Source of the DNA: JAKQHY01 sp034429475
Lineage (GTDB): Bacteria; Chloroflexota; Anaerolineae; B4-G1; SLSP01
Direction: 5' to 3'
NCBI GenBank assembly: GCA_034429475.1
Contig: DAOUGD010000318.1
Location: forward strand, 1-64,000
Length of the DNA: 64,000 nucleotides
In this document: one piece after another, positions 63,301-64,000 of the stretch
How the letters are laid out: each line of letters begins with the position of its first letter
How positions within the stretch are numbered: the stretch's first letter is position 1
Notes under the pieces: generated by a model
Databases searched by the model: none
Seen by the model: the letters and a program-made list of their open reading frames with translations, nothing else
Told to the model about the DNA's origin: nothing
Translations under genes and position numbers: made by a program

Positions 63301-64000
63301 GCGTCGTCCACGCGCCGGGCATGTAGCCGCCTTGCAGCGTCAAATCTTTGCTGATGTAGACGGTTTGCATCAACCCATCGCGGGGGGTGACGCCCGCGCA
63401 CGTCCCGGCGATTTTCACGATGTCGTTAACCGGCGCAGCGTCCACCGCCTGCTGGATCGCATCGGCGTTGACGCTGGTGTAAGTGATGGCGCTGTTACTC
63501 GCCAGTTGCGCGAAACAGAATGGTTCGGTGTTCAACCAGACCTGGGGTATTCCCATATAATTGGCCACCAGGGCGTCGAGCGCGCCATCGCCGTTAAGGT
63601 CGCCAAGAGCGACCGCGTAGCTGGTGGTGCCCAAACCGAGATAGCCGCCGACAGTAAAAATGCCGGCGCCATCGTTGAGGTAAACCACTTCCTGACTGTC
63701 GGCGCTGCCGGCGTCAGCCAAAAAGGCATCCAGGTCGCCGTCGCCGTCCAGATCGCCCAACGCCACGCCGTGGCCGTAGTTATCGGTAGAACCCAGACTT
63801 TGCCCGCTGTCAACGAAAACACTGCTGGCATTGCCCTGGTTAAACCATACCGTGTTGCCGGTGTAACTGTTAGCTACAAAAATATCCAGGTCGCCGTCGC
63901 CGTCCAGGTCGCCCAACGCGGCATCAAGGCTATCCTCCATGTCGCTGAACGCTTGCGTGGTAGAGATGAAGCTCCCCTGACCGTTATTGAGCCAGACCTC
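54305..64000 (-). CDS. Giant surface protein: FG-GAP, beta-helix, PKD and C25/caspase-like peptidase (N-terminus beyond window)
   Basis: The reading frame is open to the right edge, so the protein exceeds 3230 residues and its start and signal peptide are outside. Numbering from the first Met in the window (63940): FG-GAP/VCBS repeats (about 1-140, DLDGDGDLD); two Cys-containing right-handed beta-helix regions (about 150-590 and 600-1120); a CSLREA-like motif (NGNCTLREAIIAAN, near 1150); a long Pmp-like beta helix with dozens of GGGVY turns (about 1240-2120); PKD domains near 2157 and 2283 (WDFGDG); and a pre-peptidase-like domain near 2357 (DTDWYRVEV). A C25/caspase-fold peptidase (about 2480-2900) follows, with a His2742/His2745 cluster and Cys2786 (GCHSG). 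It ends GYLPLVMRGE. It is likely secreted and cell-attached, with adhesion and proteolysis combined. Confidence 0.88.
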   Translation of the reverse strand, partial: EVWLNNGQGSFISTTQAFSDMEDSLDAALGDLDGDGDLDIFVANSYTGNTVWFNQGNASSVFVDSGQSLGSTDNYGHGVALGDLDGDGDLDAFLADAGSADSQEVVYLNDGAGIFTVGGYLGLGTTSYAVALGDLNGDGALDALVANYMGIPQVWLNTEPFCFAQLASNSAITYTSVNADAIQQAVDAAPVNDIVKIAGTCAGVTPRDGLMQTVYISKDLTLQGGYMPGAWTTPDPALYPTLDAQGAGRVILIIGTVSVTLKQLDITGGDATGLGGGPSLYGYDGVGGGVYVVSATTTLRGNRIHHNMAGRNDYGGGGGVYLYDSLATLEHNQIYWNTAGISDTGASLSGEGGGVAINLGAATLTGNVIEDNDASTSGWGIGGGLYMEACAPTLTDNLIQRNSASTAITGAGGGIFVGIYSDPYLVNTVLRDNQSGFTLENSQGAAVAVEGAMAHLVHTTFMNNTGGDGAGLSAFAGSTVWLTNTIMAEHTTAVSVEVGSAATLAQVLWFNNTTTYYTGAGALDVTGEISGDPHFIATDHHLDTGSLAIDAGIQAGVPADIDGEARPNGIAPDLGADEYIARCYAQLASSPGITHSSYSGLALQVALDNAMVDDEVKVAGMCAGAVYRTGGGFQTAYISRPLTLRGGYTLTDWSVSDPISHPTVLDAQREGRVINVVDTPATVENLTLRGGSITGHGGGIRANVGITLVNVHVLDSEALDGSNGGGVWVLGDAVMRDVTLQGNFSYGDGGGLYVSGTLAITNCQILGNEVDMASGGGLAVRGTLVMSGCEISDNTAANGGGLYFTGGSGVMTATHIMSNTATLHGGGVYNGASLMGHAGQIYANESPYGGGLYNASSASVLNLYDTTVRENTALYRGGGIGTNAGHLTLQNVSVLNNTALGDSEGNGGGGIDNSGILTVSDSLIAGNDSHLDGGGIYDMNAFGYNDITLIRSTLRDNAAARYGGGVYALQALTVNDTRFINNQAFSGGGVYAQGNGYPGRFVNNIFSRNYAGNDGSALYLFESDPASRADLIHLTIADPAARANSALYIPTGTVYITNTIFADHTTDILALNGTSVYEDYNLFDNGPHFTGIVNEGGHSFTGTLAFENPGLDNYRLLPGSDAIDAGVDAGISADIEGLPRPSALAPDTGAHERQFAVSVTVFDDDSFLNGNCTLREAIIAANTDAPMDACPAGNGADTIVLAAGVYSLSVSGTNEDAGWSGDLDVTDTLTLTGVGSALTFIDAQGIDRVFELWNGSIVISGVTVMGGNVTGAGGGLQIGSAAEGELRNVRVYNNTASTGYDGGGLFSQGVVTVTGSQVYSNSAQNGGGIAVGGGTVWLDTTEIYRNRVNDDGGGLFNAAGGFFTVAHSAVYSNTATYGGGVYNAGIAAINDTAISHNSGAMGGGGVYNGGGEITLTRSDLISNTAFGGGGLQNVGTAILVDLMVYDNYASVGAGGGILNSSFSTVTLTGVTFSTNRAGDGGGLFNDEGGVLSLTDTAFYDNLAESESGGGALYHYGPTSLAPAGYLTVSHNGAAWGGGIYLFTGSLTLDDGLIYSNTAANDGGGIFAEHGQVLMTGGEVRENVATMGGGGVIINQPTAAFTLTDGALVGNRAENGGGLHANAGAAHLLGGVVRDNVADNYGGGVLVNAQATFGGGYIISNTATYGSGVYVGGAATFTQTGGAIGSNTASDSGGGIYAEGGYTLLDGGTVALNTATYGGGLYVDYGHVTLRNTAAIRTNTAANNGGGVYVAGGSFLLAGGQVSNNTAAQGGGGIYTQLGSVVMSGGEINANTADRGGGVYADISGASWEQSGGNVSNNIANSQGGGVYLYWASGEMSGGMVSANQATNGGGVYVGAYNVFTQTGGLIAGNTATQDGGGVYLSGGHYVLAAGEVSDNAAAQGGGVYAELDSAFWQQWGGNVTGNSATAQGGGLYFNEAYGKVTGGAISANTAGAGGGVYVGSSSSMFTQTGGMLAYNVSDNEGGGLYVNLGKAHLENNLVYANTAARGAGAYNNGNFTLINVTISGNTAAQSGGGMYNIAATGAVKATNVTFAYNQAPMGGGVYDLNRRFAVNNVILAHNRGGNCNGPIASEEYNLSSDDSCGLNATGDVTNIDPMLGLLQDNGGGTWTHALLQGSPAINHGACTYAPTVDQRGLPRPDAGSGRCDMGAFEEQIFINQPPVADAGLDRAVTAGATGVLLDGSASYDPDRYTPLTYQWQQTGGASVTLNGANTAQATFNAPSTPGVLTFTLTVRDAYALVSIPDVALVSVGGVPVAGLQATNSSPAALGAPTWFTASVTAGTNVLYEWDFGDGTEDSGATISHTYSDAGVYVATATAFNVNSSLSVNLPVTIVNNARGNAQPISSNTVLTSALISINDTDWYRVEVPTPDSTLTVTLVSTQADYDILLFAPEVNEETGQLRDLGRLSNLGRLSNLGRLSNLGTLVGLSMSAAPADEEIVYNVHELAGPYYIAVLGRSPDQIGIPYTLTVQTTLPPAIEYPPATAITLTFTPPITDATVHTLILSYADRLGRFYSADSVASLDAQLETLAAHPQVNGVRVDLADYPEIVAAYALWDVHPDNPHFANYVAQHLKLLLYELAPAYPNLEYLVLVGDDRVIPQRRIRDDALVSNERTYLDADFAPNIASALEKRYFLSDDYYAGLTPFPWRGRELYLPQIAVGRLVETPEDMAAAIAAFLAQPVLSPNSALVTGYDFLMDQAEAITTSLTAQGVGALNLLVSETWTADDLRAQLISVTESSDLNVLNAHFTHYVAIPPVTPVSATMWLDVYVFANEITATTDYSGTLSVSVGCHSGLNVPDENAPDAWVGVDWAQALVRRGGVWIGNTGYGYGDSDLIAYSERVVVNFVEELGMWTDGEMPTAGRALVRAKQRYYNNAAGGAFSNYDEKILAELTLYGLPMLGVSMPVTQAGQSRTATSNALQGAALAPGAVLTTAHHLTFNYTPHTRDGLGMYYTVNGEGDALVRGGYPIEPRAGVEVYQEGMLAHGALLVGGAFNDTASFDPVISRIITEETYLDVEPDFPTPSWEPAQMSAINRFLSIEGTAYERLIVIPAQFRATPGTLPTTGIHRRYTTLNFEVYHASFDTLDFLAPNIWAVRAISNSVGLRFEVWGDDRAESADQMSGVSRVIVLYRLGAETTWRKAELTYTEPTADSIGMAVGTVAPLTGETIEYFAQAVDGAGNVALALDHGNPFTEVEIGAEPPPSGVTGYLPLVMRGE
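56685..56756 (-). repeat. 18-bp in-frame tandem repeat (LGRLSN)
   Basis: Three near-identical 18-base units (56685-56738) and a fourth diverged unit encode a repeated LGRLSN hexapeptide between the pre-peptidase-like domain and the peptidase of the giant surface protein. Confidence 0.8.

Noticed and set aside
63940..63942. The ATG at 63940 as the start of the giant protein
   Set aside because: The frame stays open through all 20 codons to the window edge with sequence (VWLNNGQGSF) that continues the FG-GAP repeat, and no signal peptide follows the ATG.

Overview
The window looks like part of a chromosome from a member of the Chloroflexota (Anaerolineae, Ardenticatenia or Caldilineae type). 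I infer this from the large soluble multi-receiver kinases, a very large beta-helix surface protein ending in a YLPLVM-type C-terminus, a bacterial eRF1-like (baeRF) protein, GatCAB, and gaps rich in short tandem repeats. There are no rRNA or tRNA genes and no complete insertion sequence.

Region 1 (about 0.16-15.05 kb, all minus strand) is a cell-surface polysaccharide locus. It holds two tandem paralogous GT4 glycosyltransferases, a GT2 glycosyltransferase, an asparagine-synthase-like protein without the glutaminase cysteine, a Wzm/Wzt-type ABC exporter, an O-antigen ligase-like membrane protein, a BcsB-like protein, a chain-length (Wzz) protein fused to a degenerate GGDEF domain, and an initiating polyprenyl-phosphate sugar transferase. 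Its base composition is clearly lower in GC than the rest. The change falls near 15.2-15.5 kb, where a 174-bp MITE-like element with inverted ends lies.

Region 2 (15.5-25.7 kb, plus strand) holds sugar-metabolism genes (fucose mutarotase, SIS-domain sugar-phosphate isomerase/deaminase, L-fucose-isomerase-like enzyme). It also holds a tight cluster of YhfC-type intramembrane protease, ABC ATPase, ABC permease, secreted/membrane zinc-ribbon protein and Nudix hydrolase, then a pair of small genes of unknown function and a baeRF gene behind a long structured leader. Region 3 (25.8-33.8 kb, minus strand) is housekeeping: glutamate dehydrogenase family, gatB, an aminotransferase, a sugar-phosphate nucleotidyltransferase, gatA, gatC and an HD-domain protein. 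gatB is separated from gatCA by two unrelated genes.

Region 4 (33.9-53.8 kb, plus strand) is the most striking part. Behind a good sigma-70-like promoter come cheR, a receiver-less cheB and five signalling genes. Three of these encode giant soluble hybrid kinases (about 1600-1700 aa) with the order LacI/GalR-type ligand-binding domain, GAF-like, (PAS), coiled coil, GAF, HisKA, HATPase, REC, REC, REC. They alternate with two smaller proteins (REC-GAF-GAF-HisKA-HATPase and REC-GAF). In total there are four kinase cores and eleven receiver domains, with no methyl-accepting receptor, CheA, DNA-binding or cyclic-di-GMP output domain. The pattern suggests repeated duplication of a kinase plus response-regulator module. 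I infer a cytoplasmic small-molecule sensing phosphorelay that may be linked to protein methylation.

Region 5 (53.9-64 kb) has a small VOC-family gene, a strong terminator, and a convergent gene for a surface protein of more than 3230 residues that runs off the right edge. It combines FG-GAP repeats, three right-handed beta-helix regions, a CSLREA-type motif, two PKD domains, a pre-peptidase-like domain and a C25/caspase-fold peptidase with a His-Cys pair.

Many intergenic gaps carry hairpins built from inverted arrays of 7- to 9-nt tandem repeats, several starting at or just after a stop codon, and a second family of T-tract/GC-stem/A-tract palindromes.
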